Origin: Alistipes sp.
GTDB taxonomy: Bacteria > Bacteroidota > Bacteroidia > Bacteroidales > Rikenellaceae
Assembly: GCA_017936685.1 (NCBI GenBank)
Contig: JAGBFA010000009.1
Coordinates: forward strand, 62,001 to 126,000
DNA length: 64,000 nucleotides
Reading direction: 5' to 3'
Each line of letters starts with the position of its first letter. Position 1 is the stretch's first letter. The notes under the pieces are model-generated. The model was given only the letters and a program-made list of their open reading frames with translations, ran no database searches and was not told where the DNA came from. Shown here piece after piece: positions 9,015 through 17,736 of the stretch. The translations under genes and the position numbers were made by a program.

Positions 9015-11687
9015 ATGAAAAAATTGTTATTCCTGTCGTTGATGGCGGCCGCAGCAGCGGGCTGTACCAACGATGAGCCGGCCGTCGAGCCGGTGAGCAA
9101 GACCGTCTTCAACGGTTTGATTTCAAGCTCGGATTACGCACTCGTCGACCTTGGCACGCGTGCTACGGCCGATGAGGGACTGGTGAAGTTCCAGGCGGGC
9201 GACGAGATAGGTCTGGGCGGCGACGTGCTGCAATATTCGGTCTTCACGGCTGCCGACAACGGTGCCATGACCACGTTCACGGGTGCCGTGGCTCCGGTTT
9301 GGGGACAGACTCCGGGAACGTATAAGTTCTGGGCTGTGGCTCCCTACGTGGCCGAGGCCGCACAGGGCGAGTTCAAGGTGTCGATTCCTACCGATCAGAC
9401 GATCGTCGACGGCCGCAACACTGCCTCGATAGTGCTTGTCGGCCAGGGTACGGCCGAGTATGACGGCGCGACCGATCCCGAGAGCGTCGACATCACGTTC
9501 CGTCCCTGCAACTCTGTGCTCGAACTCTCTATCCCCGGCAGCGGCATGCGTCTGGCGAAGATCGAGATCGAGCCTGTATCGGAGCAGGACATGACCGGCG
9601 GCTTCGGCTTCGAGGCCAGCGTGAATGTCGACGGTACGGTCAACGGCAAGTCGGAGGGCAAGCGCATGAGCGTCGATTTCCGCACGGGTCAGAACAACTA
9701 CATGACACTGACCAATCGTTCGGCCGTGAAGCTGCCCGTGGGCGACTTTACGATCGCCTCGGGCGAGGGTCTGAAATTCACCTTCACCATGGACGACGGC
9801 ACGGTGCGTATCCGTACCATCTCGCTGGAAGAGGATCTCTCGTCGACCGACGTGGATAACGGTGCGGTGATATACAAGCACCTCAAACTCGGATTCGAGA
9901 CGCTCGATCAGACGATCAACATCTTCAACGAGACCTTCGGCGAGCCTAAGGACGGCACGCTGCTGGTCAAGAACACCAAGCAGCGTCAGTTAGTCAACTA
10001 CTTCGCGGGCTTCACGCCCGAGGGCGTAGGCTCGTCGTCGGCCGCCTACTGGGGCGGTCTGCGCGTCGACTTGCAGCACGGCACGCGCTTCGAGACTGAG
10101 AACGAGAACGACGGCTTCCTCTATTTCGGCAACGCCAACAACGGCGGTCTGGGCACCGATGATAAGTCTTTGGCATCGTTCTCGGCCATCTACGACTATA
10201 ACGAGGCGCACCCCGCGGCACACATCAACGATGATCTGACGCTGTATGTCTACAACGTCAACGTGGGTGCCGACACCGAGGCTGTGGTCATGAGCTTCGA
10301 CGTGGCCTACAACACATACGCTTCGCTGATCGAGAAGAACGGCGAGGACAACTCTCTGTTCGCTCGCTGGATCAAGGCTGAGTACACGCCCGACTTCGGC
10401 GATACGTGGATCGACATCAGCGGCGACTGCTCGGTAGAGAACCAGACGTTCCGCTACATTTCCCAGCGTGTCGACCTCACCTCTTACAACGATCAGTTCA
10501 TCTCGTTCCGCATCACGCCGCGCTTCAAGCAGACGCTGCTGCTGGATAACCTCTCGTTCGATATTCTGGGCGATCCCGCCGCCATCGAGGCCAACAGCGC
10601 ACCGTCGGTCGTGGAGATTTACCGTCAGACCCCCTCGACGGCATATCTGATGTGCCGTCCGGCCGTAGGCCGTCACATGACCGAGGCCGAGATGCGCGCC
10701 GTGGTTCCCCACATGTGCGTTGCCGGCGGCAACTTGCAGCCTTGCGACAACTTCGAGATCTATCGTGCCGACGAGAAGCACCAGGTGTTCGAGATCATCG
10801 TGCGCGGCATTCCGCAGTATCTCAACGAGCGTTGGGTGGCTCTGGAATCGGCCGGTGAGATCGGCGGCAAGAAGTCGTTCTACGAGTCGGGCAGCAACGA
10901 GCTGATCAACGTCAACTTCGACCACTTCATCGCAGGTACCGATGCCATCGGTTCGATCAAGCTGGGACACCGCATGCTCAACTGGCACTCGGTATTCTCT
11001 GTCGGCGGTTCGGCCAATGCCGGCAAGGACGAGAACCTGGGCGGTTTTGCCGTCATGCACGATCCCTTGATGAATATCCGCGAGGTCGAGTACCGTCAGG
11101 AGCAGGGCGCGACATTCACTGCCGGCGGCGACGGTTACATGACCAGCAATACCTTCCGCATCGGCAACAACATGGAGGCTTCGTTCCGCGGATCGGAGGG
11201 CTTCTACGACGGTGCCGACATCACTACGGACGGTGCCATTAACGACGGTAAGTTCTTCCGCTTCGAGTGCGAGCTGGACGGCTGGCATGGCCTGCTGATG
11301 TACGGCGTAAGAGGCTACATGCAGTTGGGTACAGGCTCGACCACATGGTACGGCGACGAGACCGCATCGAAGCAGGTGTGGATCCGCACCCCGGCTCTGG
11401 GCGAGCGTGCCGCAGGCAAGAGCGTCGAGCTGCGCTTCGATGTAGCCCGCTACAACGACAAGTCGTGCCAGGAGCTGACCATCGTTGTCGAGAACGGCGG
11501 TACGTTTGCCGACGGCCAGACCACGAAGAACGTTTCGTGCGGCTCGACGGCCGACTTCACCACCAACACGGTGGAGATTACAGGCTGTACGGCCGAGACC
11601 AAGATCAAGATCGGTCCGGCATCGGCATCGGCTTATCCGGGCGGTTACGGCCGATTCTTCATCGATAACATACGTGTAGTATTGTAA
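9015..11687 (+). CDS. Large surface lipoprotein with fimbrillin-like N-terminal region
   Basis: 890 residues. MKKLLFLSLMAAAAAGC is a lipoprotein signal, with the Cys at residue 17 followed by TNDEP. Residues ~30-300 resemble fimbrillin-family lipoproteins: FNGLISSS, GTRAT, FQAGDEIGL, PGTYKFWAVAPY, then a segment ending VIYKHLKLG. The remaining ~590 residues are beta-rich and seem to hold two similar jelly-roll-like modules, each opening with N-x-x-F-[ND] motifs (NIFNETFGE near 300, LINVNFDHF near 630) and closing with FIDNIRV or LLDNLSFDI. No catalytic motif is seen. It occupies the SusE/F position after SusD, so a surface-exposed accessory binding protein is the best guess. Confidence 0.7.
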   Translation: MKKLLFLSLMAAAAAGCTNDEPAVEPVSKTVFNGLISSSDYALVDLGTRATADEGLVKFQAGDEIGLGGDVLQYSVFTAADNGAMTTFTGAVAPVWGQTPGTYKFWAVAPYVAEAAQGEFKVSIPTDQTIVDGRNTASIVLVGQGTAEYDGATDPESVDITFRPCNSVLELSIPGSGMRLAKIEIEPVSEQDMTGGFGFEASVNVDGTVNGKSEGKRMSVDFRTGQNNYMTLTNRSAVKLPVGDFTIASGEGLKFTFTMDDGTVRIRTISLEEDLSSTDVDNGAVIYKHLKLGFETLDQTINIFNETFGEPKDGTLLVKNTKQRQLVNYFAGFTPEGVGSSSAAYWGGLRVDLQHGTRFETENENDGFLYFGNANNGGLGTDDKSLASFSAIYDYNEAHPAAHINDDLTLYVYNVNVGADTEAVVMSFDVAYNTYASLIEKNGEDNSLFARWIKAEYTPDFGDTWIDISGDCSVENQTFRYISQRVDLTSYNDQFISFRITPRFKQTLLLDNLSFDILGDPAAIEANSAPSVVEIYRQTPSTAYLMCRPAVGRHMTEAEMRAVVPHMCVAGGNLQPCDNFEIYRADEKHQVFEIIVRGIPQYLNERWVALESAGEIGGKKSFYESGSNELINVNFDHFIAGTDAIGSIKLGHRMLNWHSVFSVGGSANAGKDENLGGFAVMHDPLMNIREVEYRQEQGATFTAGGDGYMTSNTFRIGNNMEASFRGSEGFYDGADITTDGAINDGKFFRFECELDGWHGLLMYGVRGYMQLGTGSTTWYGDETASKQVWIRTPALGERAAGKSVELRFDVARYNDKSCQELTIVVENGGTFADGQTTKNVSCGSTADFTTNTVEITGCTAETKIKIGPASASAYPGGYGRFFIDNIRVVL

Positions 11688-11745
11688 TTGGATCTGAATG
11701 TGTTATCCGGTCGTCCCTGCGGCGGCCGGATTGCGCATATCTTAT

Positions 11746-13692
11746 ATGCTTATGATTTTCAGAGATAAAATAATCGTCGGCGTGACGGCTGTCATGGTGC
11801 TTCTGTCGATGTGCGTCGCGGCGTGCGGCAGCTCGTCGGCCGTCGACGAACCGACGCTCCCGGCTGCCGCCTCGATGGCCTTTGCCGGAGTGGGCGACAC
11901 GCTCGGCATGAACGTGGGCGACCAGACCGATCTTGTGGTCGAGGTGCGCGATGCCGAGGGACGGTTGATATCCGTGCCCGACAAGGATATCCGCTGGTAC
12001 ACCACCAGCGATAGGGTGGTTTCGGTCGCGGCCGGCAGCTTGAAGGCTGTGGGTACGGGCACGGCACAGATCTCGGCGCGTTACTCGTCGCTGCACTGCG
12101 ATGTCTCGGTCGAGGTGAGAGACGGCTCCGGAGAGGATCCCGATGCCGACAATCTTACGGGCTATGTGCGCTCGACCGACGGCCGCGGTATTGCCGGCGT
12201 GGTGGTCTCGGACGGTGATCTGTGCGTTGTGACCGATGCGGAGGGATACTATTCGCTGCGCTCCGATAAACGGTGCGGATATGTCTTCATCTCCATTCCG
12301 TCGGGCTACGAGGCCGAGTGTACGTCGGATATGATTCCGATGTTCTACCGGACGCTCTCGCCGCGTGTGGCCACCGTCGAGCAGCACGATTTCGAGTTGA
12401 CCCCGGTCGACCAGTCGCGTTTCATGCTCGTCGCCGCCACCGACCATCATGTGGCCAACCGTCAGAGCCAGGATCTGGCGCAGTTCCGCTGGGAGAAGGG
12501 TCTCTTCTCCGATGTGAGAGAGACAGTCGCCAAGGCCGGCTGCCCCGTCTATTCGGTGTTCATGGGCGACATGAGCTGGGACGAATACTGGTATCAGCGC
12601 AACTACTCCATAGCCGACTATCGCAAGGAGCTGAGCCGCAACGGCTATCCCACGGCTGTGTTCCATACGATGGGCAACCACGACAACAACCCCTACTGCA
12701 CCGACGACTGGCAGGCCTCGGAGCTGTATCGCCGCGAGATAGGCCCCACCTACTACTCGTTCAACATAGGCCGTGCGCACTTCGTGGTGTTGGACAACAT
12801 CATCTATCAGAATACGGGCGGTGAAGAGGGTAAGATCGGCAAGCTCAACTATCGCGAGGCGGTCGATGCCGCACAGCTGGCATGGCTCGAACGCGACCTT
12901 TCCATGGTCGAGGACAAGAGCGCGCCTCTTGTGGTGATCATGCACGCCACGCTATACCGCTGGCGTAAGGTCGACGGTGCGATAGGCTATACCACGGCCA
13001 TGGCCGGAGCCTACGACATCATCAACCGCGTGAGAGGCTTCGACGATGTGTATGTCATCTCGGGTCATTCGCATGTCAACCAGCGTATAGACAACCCCGC
13101 CTCGGGTATTCACGAGGTGAACGTGGCCGCCACCAGCGGCACGTGGTGGTGGACGGGCACCTATCACAGCGAAGTGGGCTTCGACTGCAACGTCTGTCTC
13201 GACGGCTCGCCCGGCGGTTACGAGGTGTTCACGTTCGACGGCAATGATGTGTCGTGGCGTTACAAGGGCATAGGCCGCCCCGACGACTACGCTTTTCGTG
13301 CCTACGACATGAACGAGGTGTTGAAAAACAGCATCATAGCCGCTGCCGCGCCCGACTTTACGTCGGTGGTGACGGCCGACGGCGTGGAGGATTGCTATGC
13401 CGAAAACGATATTCTGATCAACATCTGGGACTGGGAGCAGGGCTGGACGCTGCGCGTGACCGAAGAGGGTCGCGAGTTGCAGGGCGTGCAGGTGCGCGGC
13501 AAGGACCCGATGCACAAAATATCTTATATAGGCAAGACGGCTCCGTTCCAGACGGGTTACAACTGCCACATGTGGAAGTTCCGTGCGTCGAGTCCCACGT
13601 CGACCGTCGTGATCGAGGCTACCGACCTGTTCGGCCGCACCTATACCCAGACCATGGAGCGTCCCAAGGCCTTCTCCGTGGCCATGCGATAG
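11746..13692 (+). CDS. Calcineurin-like metallophosphoesterase, secreted lipoprotein with Ig-like domain
   Basis: 648 residues. The start at 11746 (or 11752) leads directly into a lipoprotein signal with Cys in CVAACGSS. Residues ~35-125 form a BIG2-like Ig domain (WYTTSDRVVSV, GTAQISARY). Residues ~135-215 look like the calcineurin N-terminal beta domain (LTGYVRSTDGRGIAGVVVSD). The phosphoesterase core has ATDHH, GDMSWDE, GNHDNNPY (residues 310-317), MHATLYRW and GHSHVNQR, so the metal ligands are present, followed by a MetallophosC-like C-terminal domain. It is likely displayed at the surface or in the periplasm. In this operon it could remove phosphate from nucleotides before uptake; that role is inference. 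Confidence 0.85.
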   Translation: MLMIFRDKIIVGVTAVMVLLSMCVAACGSSSAVDEPTLPAAASMAFAGVGDTLGMNVGDQTDLVVEVRDAEGRLISVPDKDIRWYTTSDRVVSVAAGSLKAVGTGTAQISARYSSLHCDVSVEVRDGSGEDPDADNLTGYVRSTDGRGIAGVVVSDGDLCVVTDAEGYYSLRSDKRCGYVFISIPSGYEAECTSDMIPMFYRTLSPRVATVEQHDFELTPVDQSRFMLVAATDHHVANRQSQDLAQFRWEKGLFSDVRETVAKAGCPVYSVFMGDMSWDEYWYQRNYSIADYRKELSRNGYPTAVFHTMGNHDNNPYCTDDWQASELYRREIGPTYYSFNIGRAHFVVLDNIIYQNTGGEEGKIGKLNYREAVDAAQLAWLERDLSMVEDKSAPLVVIMHATLYRWRKVDGAIGYTTAMAGAYDIINRVRGFDDVYVISGHSHVNQRIDNPASGIHEVNVAATSGTWWWTGTYHSEVGFDCNVCLDGSPGGYEVFTFDGNDVSWRYKGIGRPDDYAFRAYDMNEVLKNSIIAAAAPDFTSVVTADGVEDCYAENDILINIWDWEQGWTLRVTEEGRELQGVQVRGKDPMHKISYIGKTAPFQTGYNCHMWKFRASSPTSTVVIEATDLFGRTYTQTMERPKAFSVAMR

Positions 13693-13718
13693 AGCATCAT
13701 TAAATGCAAATATATTTT

Positions 13719-15107
13719 ATGAAGAAGAATTTGTTTATCATACCGATACTGCTGGCCGCACTCGTCGCGTGCGGCAGCGACAGTGTCGATGAGCCGGCAC
13801 CCGACCCCGAGGTCGAAGTGACGGCCATAGCCTTCTCCCCTGCGGGCGATATCTCGCTGCGCTCGACGACCTCTCAGACTCCGGACAGCCGCTTCTCGCA
13901 GATGCAGCTGTCGGTGGAGGCCGAGATGAGCGACGGCTCGCGGCAGGCGGTCGATCCCTCGCTTGTGAAATTCTCGTCGTCGAACAGCTCTGTGGCCGAG
14001 GTCGACGGCTCGGGTCTGGTCACGGCCGTGGCTCGCGGCAAGGTGGCCGTGAGGGCCGAGTATGAGGGCTTCACCGCCTCGGCATCGGTCGAGGTGACGC
14101 CCATGGGCGAGATCACCACGGGCGTGGAGCAATTCACCGCCCGGAACATCTACTCGAAGTTCGTCTATCTGATCCGCAATACCGTCATTCAGGGCTTCGA
14201 CATAGCTTCCGACGGCACGATCTACTACATGCAGCTGGGCGGCAGTGACAAGCACGACCTCTATGTCATGCGCGCCCGCCCCAATGCTTCGCCCGCCGAC
14301 CACATGATCTTCCGCTACTCGGGTCACGGCACCAACATGGCCATAGAGGAGGCTGCCGACGGCAAGACCTACGTCTGGACGGGTACCTACGCTTCGCGTA
14401 ACTCGTCGAACGACTATTGGTCCAACAGCGTGGTCACGCGAACCGAGTACCAGCCCGGCAAGACCCTCACGCCCGAGCAGTGCGGCGATCTGTTCTATCT
14501 GGGCGGCATCTGCGAGCTGCACCCGGCAATCGATGTTGAGAACGACGTGCTGGCCATCAACTACCCCGGCTCGACGCTGCGCATGTTCGTCATGTATCGT
14601 CTGAGCGAGGCGTTGGCCCTGCCGCGCAGCTATGTCACGCTGCCTTCACGCAGTTATGGCGGCGGCACGAGCACCGATCCCGCGGCGACCAACTCGCCCA
14701 AGGTGTATGTGCGCGATCTGACCAAGCTCACCCCGCTGGGACGCTTCGGCATACCTAAGTCGGGTGCCGATCACACCGTCGACATATCCTCTTACGCATG
14801 GCAGGGCTTCGATGTCGACAGCGGCAAGATCTACTACTTCGAGGGCGAGGGTACCGCCTCCGACGGTTCCGGGGCTTACTTCACCGTCTTCGACTTCGAC
14901 GGCAATATCGTCGAGCAGCGTGCCGAGGTCGTTGCCGCCTCCGACCGCACCTCTCTCTCCGAGTTGGGTATCACCGAGTCGGGTTACATGGAGGCCGAGG
15001 GCATCAAGGTTCATGGCGACAACCTCTATCTCGGCTTCGCCTCTCGCTGCAAGGCCGATGGCGACAAGCGGCGGGCCAACATTTTTATCTACACCCCCGC
15101 GAAGTAA
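13719..15107 (+). CDS. Lipoprotein with Ig-like domain and beta-propeller-like C-terminal region
   Basis: 462 residues, starting at the ATG at 13719 (MKKNLF) because it gives a clean lipoprotein signal (LLAALVACGSDS, Cys near 17). Residues ~30-130 are BIG2-like (VKFSSSNSSVAEVDGSGLVT, then GKVAVRAEY). The C-terminal ~330 residues carry repeating beta-strand pairs with GFDIASDGTIYYMQLGG, YAWQGFDVDSGKIYYFEGEG and MEAEGIKVHGDNLYLGFAS. These recall the propeller domain of helveticin J/TagC-like and phage P68 receptor-binding proteins, but I regard this as tentative. It is the last gene of the ribose operon. Repeat element A begins immediately after its TAA. Confidence 0.6.
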   Translation: MKKNLFIIPILLAALVACGSDSVDEPAPDPEVEVTAIAFSPAGDISLRSTTSQTPDSRFSQMQLSVEAEMSDGSRQAVDPSLVKFSSSNSSVAEVDGSGLVTAVARGKVAVRAEYEGFTASASVEVTPMGEITTGVEQFTARNIYSKFVYLIRNTVIQGFDIASDGTIYYMQLGGSDKHDLYVMRARPNASPADHMIFRYSGHGTNMAIEEAADGKTYVWTGTYASRNSSNDYWSNSVVTRTEYQPGKTLTPEQCGDLFYLGGICELHPAIDVENDVLAINYPGSTLRMFVMYRLSEALALPRSYVTLPSRSYGGGTSTDPAATNSPKVYVRDLTKLTPLGRFGIPKSGADHTVDISSYAWQGFDVDSGKIYYFEGEGTASDGSGAYFTVFDFDGNIVEQRAEVVAASDRTSLSELGITESGYMEAEGIKVHGDNLYLGFASRCKADGDKRRANIFIYTPAK

Positions 15108-15305
15108 TTTTTCGTGAAAAGCGGTCATTTGCTTCCGCTCGCTCGATTGGGCGAACGGGCAGTACGTTAAGTACAGCCCGTCCGCCCAATTTTCGTTGCG
15201 CGTTCATTTCATGCACTTTTTCTTGCCGCGGCAAAGTCGAAGTAAACTTCGCTTTGCCCGTCCGGCTTAACGAAAAAGTTGCAACTAACCGCTTTTGACG
15301 AAAAA
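15108..15305 (+). repeat. Covarying inverted-repeat element, copy A
   Basis: Starts TTTTTCGTGAAAAGCGG and ends CCGCTTTTGACGAAAAA, a near-perfect terminal inverted repeat. The inner hairpin arms are GGGCGAACGGGCAGTAC and GTACAGCCCGTCCGCCC. It carries an extra ~80-bp segment (GCACTTTTTCTTGCCGCGG region) shared only with copy G. It begins at the base after the stop codon of the upstream lipoprotein. Confidence 0.85.
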
Positions 15306-15327
15306 TGGGGTAGTGGTGCTTTGGAGG

Positions 15328-15447
15328 TTTTCCGTGAAAAGCGGCATTTTACTGCCGCGCCTTGTCGCTCAGCAATGGAAAGTACACCAGTACGTCCCAT
15401 CGCTTCGCTCCTGCGTTGCGTTGTATAATACCGCTTTTGACGAAAAA
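15328..15447 (+). repeat. Covarying inverted-repeat element, copy B
   Basis: Second member of the A-B pair. Its ends are TTTTCCGTGAAAAGCGG and CCGCTTTTGACGAAAAA, and its inner arms (CAATGGAAAGTAC / GTACGTCCCATCG) are less perfectly paired. A conserved 22-nt linker (GTAGTGGTGCTTTGGAGG) separates it from copy A. Confidence 0.75.
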
Positions 15448-15481
15448 TTGGCGCATAGTGCTTTGGAGACTATTCCCACCC

Positions 15482-15520
15482 TGTCATTCTTCACTCCGCT
15501 TTGCTTTGTTCAGAATGACA
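15482..15520 (+). repeat. Partial TGTCATTCTGA-type hairpin repeat
   Basis: TGTCATTC at the left and GTTCAGAATGACA at the right form a short inverted repeat. Fuller copies of the same family lie in five other gaps of the window. It follows copy B after the conserved trailer GGCGCATAGTGCTTTGGAGA. Confidence 0.55.
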
Positions 15521-15621
15521 ATTCGCCTCGGAAAAAATGTAAGCGAGCTTGCTTTTTTTCTCTCGGCTTTTCGTAATTTGGCTATGCCGAACATACTCTC
15601 GTTCGGCAAAATGCAAATGTA

Positions 15622-15653
15622 TTTGCTTTTGCCCTCACTTATTCGTATATTTG
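15622..15653 (+). promoter_or_regulatory. Bacteroidetes promoter for the secreted propeller-like gene
   Basis: TTTG (15622-15625), a 20-nt spacer and TATATTTG (15646-15653) match the sigma-ABfr consensus exactly. Transcription would start near 15660, giving a leader of about 77 nt to the ATG at 15737. The gene therefore appears to be transcribed separately from the upstream operon. Confidence 0.75.
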
Positions 15654-15736
15654 TACATTATTTCGGATAAAGGAAATGAAATGCGTGGCATGCGAAAAGA
15701 AATCGAATATAAAATAACTCTAAAACAAAAACTACT

Positions 15737-16912
15737 ATGATTGCAAGAAAACTTATCGCGGCGGCGGCACTCTTCGCGGCGGCCTTTATGGCGGTACCGC
15801 AGACGGCTGTGGCTCAGGGCATCGATATCGCCGGCCTTCCGCGCGAGATATATTCGGGCGAGCAGGGTGCGTTCCACGTGCAGGGCATAGCCGCCGATCT
15901 CGAACACGGTTACTTCTACTTCTCGTTCACCACGTCGCTGTTGAAGACCGACTTGCAGGGCAACTTGTTGGGCAGTGTGGTGGGCATGACGGGACATCTT
16001 GGCTGCATGTCGATCAGCCCCGACGACGGACGTCTCTACGCCTCGATCGAGTACAAGCACGACGCGATAGGCAAGGGCATTCTCGACAAGCTCGACGGCA
16101 ATGTGCAGAACGACGAGGCGACGGGCTTCTACATAGCCATATTCGATCTGTCGAAGATCGACCGCATAGGCATGAATGCGCAGACGGACGGCGTGATGCA
16201 GACCGTATATATAAAGGAGGCGGTGACCGACTACTATGCCGAGGTGGAGAACGGCGGCAAGCGGTTCGAGCATCGTCACGGCTGCTCGGGCATCGACGGT
16301 GTGACGTTCGCTCCGGCATTCGGTCGCAAGGGCGGCCGCAACTATCTCTATGTGGCCTACGGAATATATGGCGACAAGGAGCGCACGGATAATGATTATC
16401 AGGTGATTCTGGCCTACGACGTGCGCAACTGGGCGCGCTACGAGCAGCCGCTCACACCGGAGAATCTGCATAAGAGCGGTCCCGAGAAGCCGCTGCACAA
16501 ATATTTCCTCTACACGGGCAACACGTCGTGGGGTATTCAGAACCTGGCCTACGACCGCTCGACGGGCAATATCTATGCGGCCGTGTATCGCGGCAAGAAA
16601 GAGTCGCTGCCCAACTACTCGCTCTTCGTAATCGACGGCGGCAAGAAGCCGCACCGCGAGCTGTTGAAGGGATACGATCCCGAGTTCCGCGGCGAGGTGC
16701 TGTCGCTTGCCGAGCAGGGACTCTACCATGAGGCGAGCGGCACGTGGGGCTATAACTTCAAGTGGGGTACTACGGGTTTGTGCCCCATCGGCGACGGTTA
16801 CTTCTACATATCGCATAATGCCGTCACCGCAGACAAGAAGCATCAGTCGAGCCGCGTGAAGCTCTATCGCATATCCGACGCGCCCGACGAGGCGTTCTCT
16901 CTGGTGGAGTAA
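15737..16912 (+). CDS. Secreted protein of unknown function, probable beta-propeller
   Basis: 391 residues with a Sec signal peptide (MIARKLIAAAALFAAAFMAV, cleavage near AVAQ-GID). The mature part has several strand-rich repeats of the kind seen in SMP-30/NHL propellers: VQGIAADLEHGYFYFSFTTS near 49, LGCMSISPDDGRLYASIEYK near 86, VTFAPAFGRKGGRNYLYVAY near 189 and IQNLAYDRSTGNIYAAVYRG near 268. No enzyme motif is recognised. It has its own promoter and lies at the end of the nucleoside/ribose locus, so a link to that pathway is possible but not shown. The SPDDGRLYASIEY and DRSTGNIYAAVYRG segments argue for blades rather than a barrel. Confidence 0.55.
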   Translation: MIARKLIAAAALFAAAFMAVPQTAVAQGIDIAGLPREIYSGEQGAFHVQGIAADLEHGYFYFSFTTSLLKTDLQGNLLGSVVGMTGHLGCMSISPDDGRLYASIEYKHDAIGKGILDKLDGNVQNDEATGFYIAIFDLSKIDRIGMNAQTDGVMQTVYIKEAVTDYYAEVENGGKRFEHRHGCSGIDGVTFAPAFGRKGGRNYLYVAYGIYGDKERTDNDYQVILAYDVRNWARYEQPLTPENLHKSGPEKPLHKYFLYTGNTSWGIQNLAYDRSTGNIYAAVYRGKKESLPNYSLFVIDGGKKPHRELLKGYDPEFRGEVLSLAEQGLYHEASGTWGYNFKWGTTGLCPIGDGYFYISHNAVTADKKHQSSRVKLYRISDAPDEAFSLVE

Positions 16913-16981
16913 AGAATCCGGTCGGGGTAGGCAAGACCACCCAGTCTCTCCGAGGAGCCGCAGGAGTATTTTTATATGACA

Positions 16982-17215
16982 TGTCATTCCGAACGCAGTG
17001 AGGAATCCGGTTGTGGACGGCAAGGTATATCGACCTCGCACATCGTTCACAACCGGATTCTTCGTTTCACTTTATTCCACTCGGAATAACAAAAACAGCG
17101 GGCATGTCCCGTACCAATTTCTCGCTCACGCTCGAAATGACACACCCACTGTCACTCCGAGGGAGGGCATAGCCCGACCGCGGGAGTCTCGCGGTCGGAA
17201 GCCCGTCTGCATGCC
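16982..17215 (+). repeat. TGTCATTC hairpin repeat plus GTCACTCCGAG-type repeat
   Basis: The left arm TGTCATTCCGAACGCAGTG (16982 on) with AATCCGGTTGTGG pairs with CACAACCGGATTCTTCG and the CACTCGGAATAACA end (17091). From 17151 a GTCACTCCGAGGGAGGG segment resembles the right arm of the third repeat family. No gene is supported in 16913-17329. Confidence 0.65.
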
Positions 17216-17329
17216 GTTCGGACCATTTTGTCGCATGGATTTGCACAGGGTCCGTATGTGGCAAATATCATGCAATATAATGGGGTGATTATCAATATTT
17301 TTATGGAAGAGGAATTTTTGCCGTTCAAG

Positions 17330-17361
17330 TTTGCATAGAAAGAAAATTATATATATATTTG
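17330..17361 (+). promoter_or_regulatory. Promoter of the surface-polysaccharide locus
   Basis: TTTG (17330-17333), a 20-nt spacer and TATATTTG (17354-17361) match the Bacteroidetes consensus exactly. It lies about 376 nt before the first gene, so the polysaccharide transcript has a long untranslated leader. No invertible-promoter inverted repeats were noticed around it. Confidence 0.75.
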
Positions 17362-17549
17362 TGCCGAAAAATACTGCGGTCATATATTTCGTATAATCCG
17401 GATCGCGTATTTGTATAGGTTGTAAATTGTTTATTCACAGATTGTTACGCGCAATCTGATTCCCCGAGGGTATATACTTATAAGAGATGACGGCATGAGT
17501 CCGTCCGGCTTTGTCATACCATTTATTACGCTATAAAATCTCGGTTTTT

Positions 17550-17604
17550 CGATCGGAATCTCACCTCGATCGATATTCCGATCGGCAAATGTCACCGTTT
17601 GCCG
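17550..17604 (+). promoter_or_regulatory. Two overlapping hairpins in the polysaccharide-locus leader
   Basis: CGATCGGAAT (17550-17559) pairs perfectly with ATTCCGATCG (17575-17584). CGGCAAA (17583-17589) pairs with TTTGCCG (17598-17604). The two stems share two bases, so they compete slightly at the junction. They sit in the long leader between promoter and wecC, where anti-termination or attenuation control would act. There is no U-tract directly after either stem, so simple terminators are unlikely. Confidence 0.5.
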
Positions 17605-17736
17605 AAACGTTAAGGGTGTCTCCTGTCCGATCTCGGTACATGGGTGTCATGTCTCTGTTCGGGACGGTTTGCTGACGGGGATTGTCGGACGATGAATCCT
17701 GTTATTCGATTACCAAATAAAAATAAGATATTGCAG

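Noticed and set aside
15295..15740. Open frames of 60-102 codons before the propeller gene
   Set aside because: They run through repeat copy B and the promoter and have no homology-like content.
17362..17736. Possible UpxY anti-terminator gene or invertible promoter at the head of the polysaccharide locus
   Set aside because: No NusG-like frame and no inverted repeats flanking the promoter were found, so neither is reported.
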